DNA from: Ralstonia sp. RRA
GTDB taxonomy: Bacteria; Pseudomonadota; Gammaproteobacteria; Burkholderiales; Burkholderiaceae
DNA: 64,000 bases
Direction of reading: 5' to 3'
NCBI RefSeq assembly: GCF_037023145.1
Contig: NZ_CP146091.1
Location: forward strand, 3,286,001 to 3,350,000
A model generated the notes under the pieces. That model had not been told where the DNA came from and ran no database searches. It was given only the letters and a program-made list of their open reading frames with translations. The position numbers and the translations under genes were made by a program. Shown here piece by piece: positions 1 to 8,677 of this stretch (its first letter is position 1; every line of letters begins with the position of its first letter).

Positions 1-1023
1 GCTACCATCCTCAATCGCGGCCCCCTTCAGTACCAAGCCCAAGTTCGCCGCAAGGGCTACCCTACCCAAACCAAGACTTTCGAGACAAAAAAGGCCGCCG
101 AGAAATGGGCGACCTCTGTCGAAAACGAGATGAACCGCGGCTCGTTCGTCGACCGGTCGGAACTTGAGGCCACGACATTTGGCGAGTTGCTCGACCGCTA
201 CGCGGTGGAAGTCACGTCCGCCAAGCGGGGCCGAGAGACGGAGATGGTTCGCATCCGGGCCCTGAAAAAGCATCCGCTCGCGGCTCGAACTCTGGCCAGT
301 TTGCGCAGCATGGATTTCGCAAACTACCGAAATGAGCGCTTGAAGACTTGCTGCCCGGCCACCGTCAAACGAGAGCTGGTCATCATCTCGCACGTGTTCA
401 CCCACGCCAGCAGCGAGTGGTCGCTGCCGGTCGGCAACCCCCTTGCGGGCATTGCCAAACCACGAGAAAAGGACCACCGGGAGCGTCGCTTACGCGACGA
501 TGAAGAATCGCGATTGCTGGAGGCGGCTCATAACAGCCGGGCTGCGACGCTGTCTTTCTGCATCGTCCTTGCCATCGAGACGGGGATGCGTGCAGGTGAA
601 ATTGTGAAGCTTCGCTGGGAACAAATCGACCTCGCGAATCACACCATCCGCCTGAACCTCACAAAGAACGGGCATGCGCGGTCGGTGCCGCTGTCCGAGC
701 GGGCAGAGGCAGCGATTCGGGCGCTTCCCCGGTCAATTCATGGCGGGCGGTTGACGTCGTTCTACGATTCGAGAGGACTCAGCGCAGCATTTCGTCGGGC
801 CTGCGAACGGGCGTGCATTGTCGGGCTGCGTTTTCATGACTTGCGGCACGAAGCTGCATCGCGGCTCGCGCCGCACATGCCTGCGTCCACCCTGGCCAAA
901 GTCATGGGTTGGAAAACACTGCAGATGGCAATGCGGTATTACAACCCGACGGACCAGGAACTGGTAACTGCCGTCCGGAAAGTGGCGCCCCATCCGGCCC
1001 CGACCAGCGCTGCAGTGAATTGA
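1..1023 (+). CDS. Tyrosine recombinase (island integrase), 5' end cut by window
   Basis: Catalyses integration and excision of the genomic island at a tRNA site. The frame is open from base 1, so the N-terminus lies outside; 340 residues are visible. The visible part has the usual layout: an N-terminal arm-binding segment rich in Lys/Arg (about residues 10-45), a SAM-like core-binding domain, and a catalytic domain. Catalytic landmarks are the Arg in ETGMRAGEIVKLRW, a Lys in LTKNGHARSVPL, the HDLRHEAASRL H-x-x-R box, and the RYYNP tyrosine. The usual second His is replaced by Trp in the MGWKT motif, which many family members tolerate. It reads towards the island interior, and a tRNA-Arg 3' duplication at 15608-15653 fits its target. 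Family assignment is firm; site specificity is inferred. Confidence 0.95.
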   Translation, partial: ATILNRGPLQYQAQVRRKGYPTQTKTFETKKAAEKWATSVENEMNRGSFVDRSELEATTFGELLDRYAVEVTSAKRGRETEMVRIRALKKHPLAARTLASLRSMDFANYRNERLKTCCPATVKRELVIISHVFTHASSEWSLPVGNPLAGIAKPREKDHRERRLRDDEESRLLEAAHNSRAATLSFCIVLAIETGMRAGEIVKLRWEQIDLANHTIRLNLTKNGHARSVPLSERAEAAIRALPRSIHGGRLTSFYDSRGLSAAFRRACERACIVGLRFHDLRHEAASRLAPHMPASTLAKVMGWKTLQMAMRYYNPTDQELVTAVRKVAPHPAPTSAAVN

Positions 1024-1074
1024 CGGCCGCCTCTGCCGCAGCCGAGGTGGCGGCCGGGCATAAGGACCAGAAAG

Positions 1075-1106
1075 AAGACCGGGCATCGAGCTCGATGCCC
1101 GGTCTT
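1075..1106 (+). terminator. 32-bp perfect palindrome after the integrase
   Basis: A perfect palindrome whose core is GGGCATCGAGCTCGATGCCC lies 52 bp after the integrase stop. It would form a 16-bp GC-rich stem without a real loop. There is no good T-tract (only a short TT before GAG), so it may be a weak terminator, a processing hairpin or a protein site. Confidence 0.55.
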
Positions 1107-1109
1107 GAG

Positions 1110-1902
1110 TTAGAAGTGCCTACGAGATTTGCCTCTTCTCGCTATCCGACCGACCAAGGTCAGAGGTCGTCCCTCCCGCCGCCAAGCGGGAAGGACGGCA
1201 CTTCACTGCAACGGGCCGCCAAGCCCAATCACACACTTTCGCAAACGCTCCAACCTTTCGGAACACGGTGCCAGCCGTGCCGCCACTCTCGTGGCTCCCC
1301 ATGGGCTTCGGTCGTATCGCCCAATGAGTCAATCCCTACTCAGTCAGTCTCCCCCTCTCTGCCATCAACCCATGCGGTGCCACCCGACATGGTACGGAGA
1401 GAGGTTCCCACGTTAGTTACCAGCTACTGCGCAACGTAGCGCCACTGTCTCCACAATCCCCTAGCCTTCCGGCTCCCCATAGGTTTCCCCAGCACGATGT
1501 TCCAGAGCTGCTTGGGTACTCAGTTCATGCTTCATCGACTACGAACCACGGCTTCATGCCTATGGCCCTGCGTTGCTCCGCACAGCACCCTTCGAGGGGC
1601 GCCGTTACACGCTTGAGCTATCCAGAGGCCCACGGTTTCCCGAGGTGCCGGCTGCGCCAGATTTCTCCTTGCAGCCCTCGTGCATCACTGCACGCTCATC
1701 AGCCTACGTGTGCGGTACGGGTTACGCCCTTGCGGTACGTCCCCCGAGCCGGTCTTGCACCGGCTTTCACCAGGTAACAGGTCATCAGGCCATTGCCTGC
1801 CTGACGCCGTTTCCGTGTCGCCCAACGCCCTGCCGGCACGAAACCGACTTGGATTGGGTCGAAGGAGGGAGTTGCACCCTCCAGCGCCCTTCGCAGCCGC
1901 AC
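1110..1902 (-). ncRNA. Large structured non-coding region, possible 5' part of a group II intron (no ORF)
   Basis: No convincing protein lies in this 800-base stretch, but read on the minus strand it is dense in short hairpins. The minus-strand sequence from 1902 begins GTGCGGCTGCG, similar to group II intron 5' ends. It continues with a GGAGGG/CCCTCC hairpin (1864-1882, loop carrying TGCAA), an AGCCGGT/ACCGGCT hairpin (1747-1765), a GTGCA-GTGA-TGCAC hairpin with a GNRA loop (1680-1693), a GCTAC/GTAGC stem (1423-1440) and a CCCGC/GCGGG stem (1175-1190). Group II domain I carries motifs of this kind. I see no reverse transcriptase and no clear domain V, so it would be a 5' remnant or another large RNA. 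Covariance searching against group II domain I-IV models would decide. Confidence 0.4.
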
Positions 1903-1964
1903 CAGCCCTATTAGAGGCATGCGGCTACAGCGTTTGCTCGGTTCCAGGTTGGCGACCTGAAACC

Positions 1965-2075
1965 TGCCGGGATGGCGTCCCGGCACGCCCTTTCGGGCGT
2001 GTGTGTTTACAGTTTGGCGGCCTGCTCGCTGAACCCTCAACGTTGCGTCTGAAGGCTCACTGAGCAGGCTGCCGC
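1965..2075. repeat. Three consecutive hairpins
   Basis: TGCCGGGA/TCCCGGCA (1965-1985) is followed directly by CACGCCC/GGGCGTG (1984-2001). A third hairpin pairs CCTGCTC (2021-2027) with GAGCAGG (2062-2068), with flanking GGCGG/CTGCC bases extending the stem. They sit just upstream, on the minus strand, of the structured region 1110-1902 and may belong to its transcript. The following stretch 2076-2315 shows no gene or clear signal. Confidence 0.6.
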
Positions 2076-2315
2076 GCGTGCGAGTCATCTCGGTCTTCAC
2101 CGAGGTGCCTGCCCTTACGAACTGACTGACCTACTGGGGTATAGCGCGAGCCAATGCCCACATTTGCGCGCACGCAACGCCCTCGTATAACGGGGAATTC
2201 TCGAGTTGCCAACTTTTCCAGCGTCGGCGTTGACGTGGTCTCTCGGCCGTTGGTAGCGTGATTGGTGACCGGGTCCTTACGGCCCGCCGGATGAGCCATC
2301 ACGTTAGTCCCGAGG

Positions 2316-2594
2316 ATGAGCTCGCTCGATGGACGAGTCTCGCGCAATGCCTCCATCGAAAGCATTGCATCTTTATTCTGGAGCGCGCCGCAGATGGCCT
2401 CTGAACACTCGATTGACCTTGCTGTCGCCCTACGGAAAATCCACGAACTTGCGTCGAACGACGGAGACTTGGGATACGCCTATTGGCATGAGGTCGGACG
2501 CTTGCTGCGGCGAGCTGCTGACATGCAACGTGAAATCGACGCACTCAGCAAGGAGCTGGAGTTGTGTCGCGCGAGGCTTGCCAAAACCAACTGA
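2316..2594 (+). CDS. Hypothetical protein, helical with C-terminal coiled coil
   Basis: Not recognised. The ORF gives 92 residues from the ATG at 2316; an internal ATG at 2394 would give a 66-residue protein starting MASEHSIDLAVALRKI. The C-terminal half (REIDALSKELELCRARLAK) has the heptad pattern of a short coiled coil. The 3' end overlaps the next gene by 31 bases and contains that gene's ribosome-binding site, so the two are probably co-translated. No strong ribosome-binding site is visible at either start, so the true N-terminus is uncertain. Confidence 0.5.
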   Translation: MSSLDGRVSRNASIESIASLFWSAPQMASEHSIDLAVALRKIHELASNDGDLGYAYWHEVGRLLRRAADMQREIDALSKELELCRARLAKTN

Positions 2595-3172
2595 GCACAG
2601 AGTGGCACCCGCACTCAGCGTACCTCGTCCTGCCATCTCACTTGGCCACCCTCTCTCAACCAGATGAAATGCCACAGCGATTGACGGATGTTCTCGGCAA
2701 GCTCTATCGGCCGCCGACCGATGGCACACGACAAGTGTTCGCGCTATCGCGAGCGGATGCAGAAAAGCTACCGCAACTGCCCTCGATTGCTGTCATCTCT
2801 ATCACCGCACCAGAACGCCCGCCTGCCGACATCAAGGGCTTCGTTCATGTGCTGCGGCTGAGCTTTGCTGACGTCGATTTCTTTAACCCAGATTTGTCCG
2901 AGCGAGCACGAGGAAAGCTCAGCCATGCTTTCACACCGGAGCACAGTCATGCCATTCGGTCTTTCGTGGATGCACTGCCTAGTGAAATTGCGTCCGTGGT
3001 TATCCATTGCGAGGGAGGATACTCGCGGTCATGCGCAGTCGCCGTCGCACTGCATCGACTCTACGGCTTCCACGCCGAACACCAACATCTCGCACAAGCG
3101 AACCCGTCAATCGTTCGCGTGATGACAGAAGGCGTCCGTGCGCGCCGCGATTCGAAGAGAATCCCCCGGTGA
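2564..3172 (+). CDS. CX5R dual-specificity phosphatase-like protein
   Basis: Probably a cysteine-based phosphatase. The diagnostic part is the P-loop HCEGGYSRS: Cys149, five residues, Arg155, then Ser156, preceded by a hydrophobic strand (SVVI) and followed by a helix (CAVAVALHRLYG). This is the arrangement of dual-specificity and tyrosine phosphatases. A conserved-looking acidic segment (FADVDFFNPD, about 101-110) may supply the general acid. The GTG start at 2564 is chosen for the AAGGAG at 2550-2555 inside the preceding gene. Substrate is unknown: phosphoprotein, RNA 5' end and phosphoinositide are all possible. A cargo gene of the island, with no kinase partner in view. Confidence 0.65.
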   Translation: MSREACQNQLSTEWHPHSAYLVLPSHLATLSQPDEMPQRLTDVLGKLYRPPTDGTRQVFALSRADAEKLPQLPSIAVISITAPERPPADIKGFVHVLRLSFADVDFFNPDLSERARGKLSHAFTPEHSHAIRSFVDALPSEIASVVIHCEGGYSRSCAVAVALHRLYGFHAEHQHLAQANPSIVRVMTEGVRARRDSKRIPR

Positions 3173-3368
3173 TGTCGCCTCAGATACCTCCAGGCGTGCA
3201 GCGTGACGGCCGGTTTCAGCCCGTCGTATTGAGGCACTCTGCAGTCTCGCTTCCTGCTTGTCCGTGCTTCGCACGGAACATCATTACGTCTCCTCCCCGC
3301 CAACCCCAATCACACTGCATCGGCGCGGCTTCTGGCTATACCGGGTATCACCTTTCTCCGGAGCCTCA

Positions 3369-3998
3369 ATGCCTGCCACCACGCCGATTGCACGTAGCAA
3401 GACAGCCGCCCTGGCCCGCATCCTTGATTGCGTGCCAAAGGGATACCATCGATACACCTGCGGAACCGTAAGCGCCAACAAGGCTGAGGCGCTGGCCCGC
3501 AAGTTTCACGCGCTGTACGGTATCGGTTGCTCGCCCGCGCAGCGCCTCACGCGCAAGGGTAAGGGGCTGGCGAATGCCGCTTTGGTCCTGTACTGGCCGC
3601 TCGAGGCCGCACAGGTGGAATGGCTGCTCCTGGCCACAGAAGGTAATGGCTTGGAGCAAGAATCCTTGCGCGCGGCCGAGGCGACACCTCGCCTGAACTG
3701 GCTGGGCTATGAGTTGGTCCGCCACTCCGTACACGAACGGACGGCGTGGACCTGGCGCCGACCAAAACTGGAGATGGCCGACCTGCATGCCCTGTTGGCT
3801 CACCAAGCCAGCCAGCGACACTACGCTGCTTTGGCCGAGACGCTTGAGCGCATTGCGCGTCAGCCTGGTTTCCATGGGGTCCGGGCGCAATCGTGGACCC
3901 TATTTCAGGAGGCAAGCCGACGTGGCTACGCCGGCCCGTTCCCGCAGCTCTTCTACCTTCAGAAGGTCAGTCATGGGGAACGGCTCTCGCTTGTTTAG
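3369..3998 (+). CDS. Hypothetical island protein
   Basis: Not recognised. The frame is open from 3258, but the ATG at 3369 is preferred because GGAG lies a few bases upstream and the residues before it are low-complexity. It gives 209 residues, mixed alpha/beta in character, with no signal peptide or membrane segment. A basic N-terminal part (SKTAALARILDCVPKGYHRY) is followed by a Trp-rich middle (VLYWPLEAAQVEWLLLA, HERTAWTWRRPKLEM). The composition suggests a soluble nucleic-acid-associated or mobile-element housekeeping protein, but that is only an impression. Confidence 0.5.
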   Translation: MPATTPIARSKTAALARILDCVPKGYHRYTCGTVSANKAEALARKFHALYGIGCSPAQRLTRKGKGLANAALVLYWPLEAAQVEWLLLATEGNGLEQESLRAAEATPRLNWLGYELVRHSVHERTAWTWRRPKLEMADLHALLAHQASQRHYAALAETLERIARQPGFHGVRAQSWTLFQEASRRGYAGPFPQLFYLQKVSHGERLSLV

Positions 3999-4161
3999 CC
4001 TGCCACTGACGATGGATGGTGTTGCCCGCCTCACACTTTTGCTGCGCAGCTCGGGGCTGCGACGCCCCATTTACTCCGCAGGCACCGGCAAAGACCCTGC
4101 GGACCTCCCCAACGTCTTGCTTCGTCGGCACCTCTCCCGTAGCATCCCCACATTGACGCAC

Positions 4162-4183
4162 AAGTGCGCACTTTTGCGCAAAA
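4162..4183. promoter_or_regulatory. Two abutting 12-bp palindromes, candidate RHH operator
   Basis: AAGTGCGCACTT (4162-4173) and TTTTGCGCAAAA (4172-4183) are both perfect palindromes sharing two bases. They end 9 bp before the start of the ribbon-helix-helix gene at 4193. Dimeric RHH proteins bind such short dyads, often in their own promoters, so autoregulation is a reasonable inference. Confidence 0.55.
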
Positions 4184-4192
4184 ATAAAGCTC

Positions 4193-4399
4193 ATGCCCAA
4201 GGTTACTGTTTTGCTGTCTTCAAGCGAATTCGCGCGTTTGGACGCGTACTGTGACGAGCACGGGTTTAAGAAGAGCACGCTCATCGCCCGCCTGATACGG
4301 GAATACCTCGACGTGCAGCAGTTTCCAAGACAAGAAGTGCTTCCGTTGGATAACGGTTTTAGCGCAGCAGGACAAGTTCGCTCCCGGCAGCGGGGCTAG
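4193..4399 (+). CDS. Ribbon-helix-helix (CopG/Arc-like) DNA-binding protein
   Basis: A 68-residue protein with a beta strand (KVTVLLSSSEFARL) followed by two helices (DAYCDEHGFKKSTLIARLIREYLD), the pattern of RHH repressors that pair their N-terminal strands and insert them into the major groove. The C-terminal 20 residues look disordered. It lies just upstream of the methyltransferase gene (4438) in the same direction and is preceded by two palindromes, so it may repress itself and the restriction-modification cluster. It could also be a lone antitoxin; no toxin ORF is visible beside it. Confidence 0.7.
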   Translation: MPKVTVLLSSSEFARLDAYCDEHGFKKSTLIARLIREYLDVQQFPRQEVLPLDNGFSAAGQVRSRQRG

Positions 4400-4437
4400 T
4401 CCTTCCCCGGGCGCCTATAAATGAATCACTGAAAAAC

Positions 4438-5811
4438 ATGTCGAGCAAAAAGAAAGCCGGAACACAGAAGACGGCCTCCAAGCCCGGTATGCGTTCACTG
4501 CCGTTAGCTGCGTTGCCAGCTGATAAGCCGTACCGCGATATTAAGCCTGAGACGCCGGTCGCATCGTTGGACCGTCCAGCCAAACTGGATAGCACGGGAC
4601 GCTATCCGCTGGAGGTTGTTGCACCAGTGGTTGGAATGTCCGAAAGCTTCATTAAGAAGGTTGTCGGGAGGAAGCGGCAGTTGTCCAAGGCGGACATCGT
4701 CGCCCTCCTAGACCAGGATGCGTTCAGCGAGACCTTCATTCCCCGGAGTAAGATTCCGGCCTACCTAGAAAGACTCGTGAGTCTTTCGCCGGTCACCACG
4801 CATGAAGTGGAGCACACTGACAGCGGTGCGCAGTATCGTCTGTGCCAGGGTAATGCATTACACCTTGTGAACTCAATTAGACCTGCGAGCATTCGGTGCG
4901 TCGTGACGTCTACGCCTTATTGGGCCATGCGCCTATATGAGGATATGCAGCGCGTTCAATGGGCCGACGGGGAATATTGCGCCTATGGGATGGAGCAAAC
5001 ACCTGAGGGCTTTATTCGGCACTCAGCTGAAATGATTTTCGCGCTATCCAAAGTTCTCACTGATGACGGCTCCATTTGGTGGAACGTCATGGATACGTTC
5101 AATACCCGAACACAAGTCCGCGAGAATGCCGCAGAAGCACTGCGTGCAATGCAAGGGAAAGAGACACGTAGCTGGAAGGACTACGAGTGCCGGCGCTATA
5201 GCGCGGGGCACTCGTTCCTAAAAGATGGAGAACAGTGCCTGATACCGTTCTCTATTGCACAGCGTGCGAGTCGAATGGGCCTCTACGTTAAAAGCGTAAT
5301 TAGCTGGGCTAAAGTCAGCTCGTTGCCGGAACCCCAGGACTCTAGGGTTAGCCGCAACGTAGAGTATGTTTTGCATATTACTCGCCAGCGAACGCCATTT
5401 TTTTCGAAAGAGGCCTTCCGAACGACGCCCCCTAAGCTTGGAGGGCGCAATTCAGGTGTGGAAGCAAATAAGCTCTCGGATAGCTGGATACTTCCCACGT
5501 CGGCTGGCCGCGACGGTCATGGCGCTCAGTTTCCCGTAGCCCTTCCCGGCCGATGCATAGCCATCTCAACCGAGCCAGACGACTATGTGTTCGACCCATT
5601 CTGCGGCGCGGGGACTGCTGGCGTGGCCGCACTTGCCTTGGGGCGGAGATTTCTAGGATTCGATATAAGCGAGACCTATTTGTCCGTCGCGCGGCGTAGG
5701 CTAGAAGCTGCGGCTGCAGGATTGCTCACAGAGGACGAAACTCTGGAACCAATTGCTCAAGATTGCGCAGTGCCATCGTTGCAGCTTGAAGGTGCGCGAG
5801 CGGTAGCTTGA
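4438..5811 (+). CDS. DNA methyltransferase, beta class (N4-cytosine or N6-adenine)
   Basis: Transfers a methyl group from S-adenosylmethionine to an exocyclic amino group in DNA. Motif order is that of the beta class: the catalytic TSTPYW (motif IV, about residue 158) precedes the SAM-binding DPFCGAGTAG (motif I, about residue 386), which is followed by GRRFLGFDI and a helix. The canonical SPPY/DPPY is here TPYW. The first 100 residues are distinctive: a Lys-rich tail, then a helical module (GMSESFIKKVVGRKRQL) that looks like a small DNA-recognition domain. Its 3' end overlaps the convergent mcrC-like gene by 86 bp. It most likely protects host DNA from the neighbouring McrBC-like nuclease. 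Confidence 0.85.
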   Translation: MSSKKKAGTQKTASKPGMRSLPLAALPADKPYRDIKPETPVASLDRPAKLDSTGRYPLEVVAPVVGMSESFIKKVVGRKRQLSKADIVALLDQDAFSETFIPRSKIPAYLERLVSLSPVTTHEVEHTDSGAQYRLCQGNALHLVNSIRPASIRCVVTSTPYWAMRLYEDMQRVQWADGEYCAYGMEQTPEGFIRHSAEMIFALSKVLTDDGSIWWNVMDTFNTRTQVRENAAEALRAMQGKETRSWKDYECRRYSAGHSFLKDGEQCLIPFSIAQRASRMGLYVKSVISWAKVSSLPEPQDSRVSRNVEYVLHITRQRTPFFSKEAFRTTPPKLGGRNSGVEANKLSDSWILPTSAGRDGHGAQFPVALPGRCIAISTEPDDYVFDPFCGAGTAGVAALALGRRFLGFDISETYLSVARRRLEAAAAGLLTEDETLEPIAQDCAVPSLQLEGARAVA

Positions 5812-6943
5812 TTTCGAAGACCTCGACGCCTAAGAATGACTTCCGCCGTGCAAATTGGGTATGGGTTGCATGCTCGTCTGCACAAAAGAAGACAAAAAAT
5901 GCTTGGGAGGCGCGAAGGGAATACACGTGAGCTTGATAATAATCTGCCGCCGACATCCCATCGACCTTGTACTTGACATCGCCAACCAGAAGCAGCTTCT
6001 CATCTTTGGAAATAACGATGTCGGGGTCTAGCACCAAACTTCCCTCTTTCAGAAGAGACATAGGCGGAAAGAATCCTTTCCGAACACTTAGGCCCCTTCT
6101 TTGATAGCTGTGCTTGAGCTGCTGGCGAACGTACGCCTCGAAGATAGAGGCCGAATTAAACAACACAGGTTCCGCTCGGATTTCCTCCGCGGCCCCTTGT
6201 TTGAAGCCAGATTCGCCCAATAAGATAAGCGCCAAGCGTAGCGCCTCGGCATAGTAACCGCGAGCGCCATCGTATTGACCAGTAGAAAGACGTGCTCGCA
6301 CGTGCTCTATGGTTTCTCCGGATAGAGCACTGGACGTGAATCTATGAGAAAAGTCGAACAAAAACTGCTGGTCTTCTTTACGTAGCAACCGCGAATGCCG
6401 TCGTAAGACACTTTGGGAGGCTGCTGCAAGCACGATATTCTCCGGCACATCAGTGGTTCGCGCTTTCCGAGAGAATACAAATGGTCTGTCGTTTTTCTGG
6501 GAAATTCTTATAGCCGTCGCGAGCACCTCGAGTTCCCCGCCAGCCGCCTCCGCGACTTCTCGCCGCCTATGCCACGCAAATCGCACACTTCCAGAATCGA
6601 CCGCAAGCAGGGCTCGAACGAATGGCCTCGCCACAAGACTTCCCAGAGAAGCCTCTTCGGAAAAAGAATATCCAACAAGCTCCTCGTCCTGAGCTCCTAA
6701 TGCGGCGCTTGTCGCCTCCGATTCAACCAACATCCGGATGAAGTTGGCATTTCCCACTCGAGGGCGAATTTGGAGAGTATCTCCATTCTTGAGTGGGATG
6801 CTCCCTACGATGGTATCCACCTCTAGACCGACACGAACTCCCCTATAGAAGGGCCTGATTTGTGCCGGCAGCCCCTTTGGCAGCCATGCGAGGTCGAACC
6901 CGGGTAATTCAGTGGTTGCACATTCGCGGACATCCCACAACAT
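5726..6943 (-). CDS. McrC-like restriction subunit (PD-(D/E)XK nuclease)
   Basis: The nuclease half of a McrBC-type DNA-cleaving complex. The N-terminal half carries the McrC-like region with PKGLPAQIRPFYRGVRVG and a beta-rich segment (GDTLQIRPRVGNANFIRML). The C-terminal half has the nuclease core, LDPDIVISKDEKLLLVGDVK (about residues 303-322), supplying the D and D-x-K catalytic residues. The start is 1 bp after the mcrB-like stop, so the two are co-translated. The gene ends inside the convergent methyltransferase gene (86-bp overlap), so the three genes were probably inherited as one unit. A methyltransferase neighbour differs from classic methylation-dependent McrBC. Confidence 0.85.
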   Translation of the reverse strand: MLWDVRECATTELPGFDLAWLPKGLPAQIRPFYRGVRVGLEVDTIVGSIPLKNGDTLQIRPRVGNANFIRMLVESEATSAALGAQDEELVGYSFSEEASLGSLVARPFVRALLAVDSGSVRFAWHRRREVAEAAGGELEVLATAIRISQKNDRPFVFSRKARTTDVPENIVLAAASQSVLRRHSRLLRKEDQQFLFDFSHRFTSSALSGETIEHVRARLSTGQYDGARGYYAEALRLALILLGESGFKQGAAEEIRAEPVLFNSASIFEAYVRQQLKHSYQRRGLSVRKGFFPPMSLLKEGSLVLDPDIVISKDEKLLLVGDVKYKVDGMSAADYYQAHVYSLRASQAFFVFFCADEHATHTQFARRKSFLGVEVFEIKLPLAHLQAATMALRNLEQLVPEFRPL

Positions 6944-6944
6944 A

Positions 6945-8477
6945 TCAATCCTCAGGCGACAATAGCTCGTCCGCTAACAAGTCCAGCTCCATCAGCTCGG
7001 TTGCTCTGTGTCGAAAATGCTTTTGAAGCACCGGCCTTATGAAAGCGCGGTAATACGTGCGGACATCATCCTCTCGTTTAAGTCGCGCGAAATAGCCATG
7101 CCCCAACGGATATTTTTCTTGGACTCCTGCAAAAAATTCCACGATAGCGTCCACTTTCTTTTCTGGCAGGTGCTTCTGACTCAGCATCTCTCGTAGGTCT
7201 TCGACACGTGGCGGAAATTCCACGCTCGCTACGCGCCCAAGGAGCGCATCATCGACCTCCTCAGTGGAGTTATCCAGCGTGTTCATTGTGAAGACGAACA
7301 TTGTGTCAGGCGACACCGACAGCGATTTGTTGCTGCGAAGTTTTATCGCGAATTTGCCCCCTCGATATGCATTCTCGAGTAAGGAGAAAACCTCCCCCAA
7401 AGCTTGTGATAGCTGAGTTCGGTTAGCTTCCTCGAGCACAATCACCTTTGCTTCGGCTCGAATAGCATCTGTAAGCGGCCCTTCTTGCCAGTCAAAACCG
7501 CCATTCCCATCAGATTTCAGGCCGACAACGAGGTTTTCATACCCCCAACCATCATGAATCTGAATTACAACAGGAGATAACTCCCCGAACAAGTCCATTA
7601 CCGCTTTCGTCTTACCGGTTCTCGGCGGTCCATAGAGTAGAACAGCCTTTGACATTGATAGCGCTGTTTTCAATTGTTCTCGTGGCTCTTCGAAAATCCA
7701 TCGCGGACCGGCAGAGCGTGTACGAATTGCAGCGAGGCGTCTCTGATAGGTTCTTTCGTCGAGCTTGAAGACTCTATCCTCCCTGGCCTCGGTATTGCCG
7801 GATACGGCTTCCTCGACTATTGCACGCAGCCGGTCCGCATCGATGACGTTGTTATCGAACCCAGGCTGGAAATCCAGGTCATCAACGAAGATGACGGCGC
7901 GCTCTTCTGCGTCAATATTGAGCCCCGCAAGCATCACCCTCACAAGATATGCCGTGGGGTCGGCTTCGTTGGATGGTATGGGCTCTGTCCGGCCATACCA
8001 CGTTGCCCACGCACGCAGAGGTAGTGCCACACGCTGTGTGTCAGCCTTGGCGAATCCGTCCTTGTTAAGGCCTAAGCCTTGTGGATAACCTGGTTGAGCC
8101 GACACCTTCCAGGGACCGCTTGGGTCTCGTTCAATCCGCAAGAAGGCTCGTGGGTCAAAACCAACCGTTGAATCGTGAAATTTCTTGATATTGGTCTGGA
8201 TGCCGGTTCGAGGTGCATCACGCCCCATAGTCAAATCGGAGCGAGTTGTGGCAAACGGCACCAAATACTCTTTGGCGGGGTCCGACGCACCGTATGCGAA
8301 CAATTTGTTTACGGCGTCTGTCGGATTGGACGTATCAACGAGCACGGGCTGTTCTCGCGTGAACCCCATTTGCTTGATGGTCAACCAGACCTTAAGCATT
8401 GCATCGGCTGTACCCCTTAATGAGACAAGCGCCAGCTTGATTGCATCAGCAGAAACAAATCGTTCCGATGACATCAA
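6945..8477 (-). CDS. McrB-like AAA+ GTPase/ATPase restriction subunit
   Basis: Motor subunit that would translocate DNA and activate the McrC-like nuclease. The AAA+ domain is in the C-terminal half: Walker A GPPRTGKT (about 283-290), Walker B VIVLEEANR (about 342-350; classic McrB has DEINR), and a sensor MNTLDNSTEEVDDALLGR, where McrB usually has MNTADR. These substitutions mean nucleotide preference cannot be assumed to be GTP. The N-terminal 270 residues, where McrB proteins carry a DNA-recognition domain, look unlike a known reader and include GYPQGLGLNKDGFAKADTQR. A 200-bp gap upstream (8478-8677) should hold the promoter; I see no clear one. Confidence 0.85.
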   Translation of the reverse strand: MMSSERFVSADAIKLALVSLRGTADAMLKVWLTIKQMGFTREQPVLVDTSNPTDAVNKLFAYGASDPAKEYLVPFATTRSDLTMGRDAPRTGIQTNIKKFHDSTVGFDPRAFLRIERDPSGPWKVSAQPGYPQGLGLNKDGFAKADTQRVALPLRAWATWYGRTEPIPSNEADPTAYLVRVMLAGLNIDAEERAVIFVDDLDFQPGFDNNVIDADRLRAIVEEAVSGNTEAREDRVFKLDERTYQRRLAAIRTRSAGPRWIFEEPREQLKTALSMSKAVLLYGPPRTGKTKAVMDLFGELSPVVIQIHDGWGYENLVVGLKSDGNGGFDWQEGPLTDAIRAEAKVIVLEEANRTQLSQALGEVFSLLENAYRGGKFAIKLRSNKSLSVSPDTMFVFTMNTLDNSTEEVDDALLGRVASVEFPPRVEDLREMLSQKHLPEKKVDAIVEFFAGVQEKYPLGHGYFARLKREDDVRTYYRAFIRPVLQKHFRHRATELMELDLLADELLSPED

Positions 8478-8677
8478 AATCTCCCCGTGTTCTAGGACGT
8501 TCGACTTATTCGTAATTTGCGCCTCATTGTAACTGTCCTCGCCGGGCTCCCCTCAGCCCGGTCGGATGTGTACTCATGGCTGCATCGTCTTGAACGCTGA
8601 TTAACGGCCGAGGCTACCCCCTATTTCAGCGGCGAACCCATCAATGGGGAAGTGCAGCGATACGAGCGGGGACGTGT

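Noticed and set aside
1573..2100. Overlapping ORFs of 113-133 aa
   Set aside because: They lie in the structured RNA region, with no ribosome-binding site or plausible protein composition.
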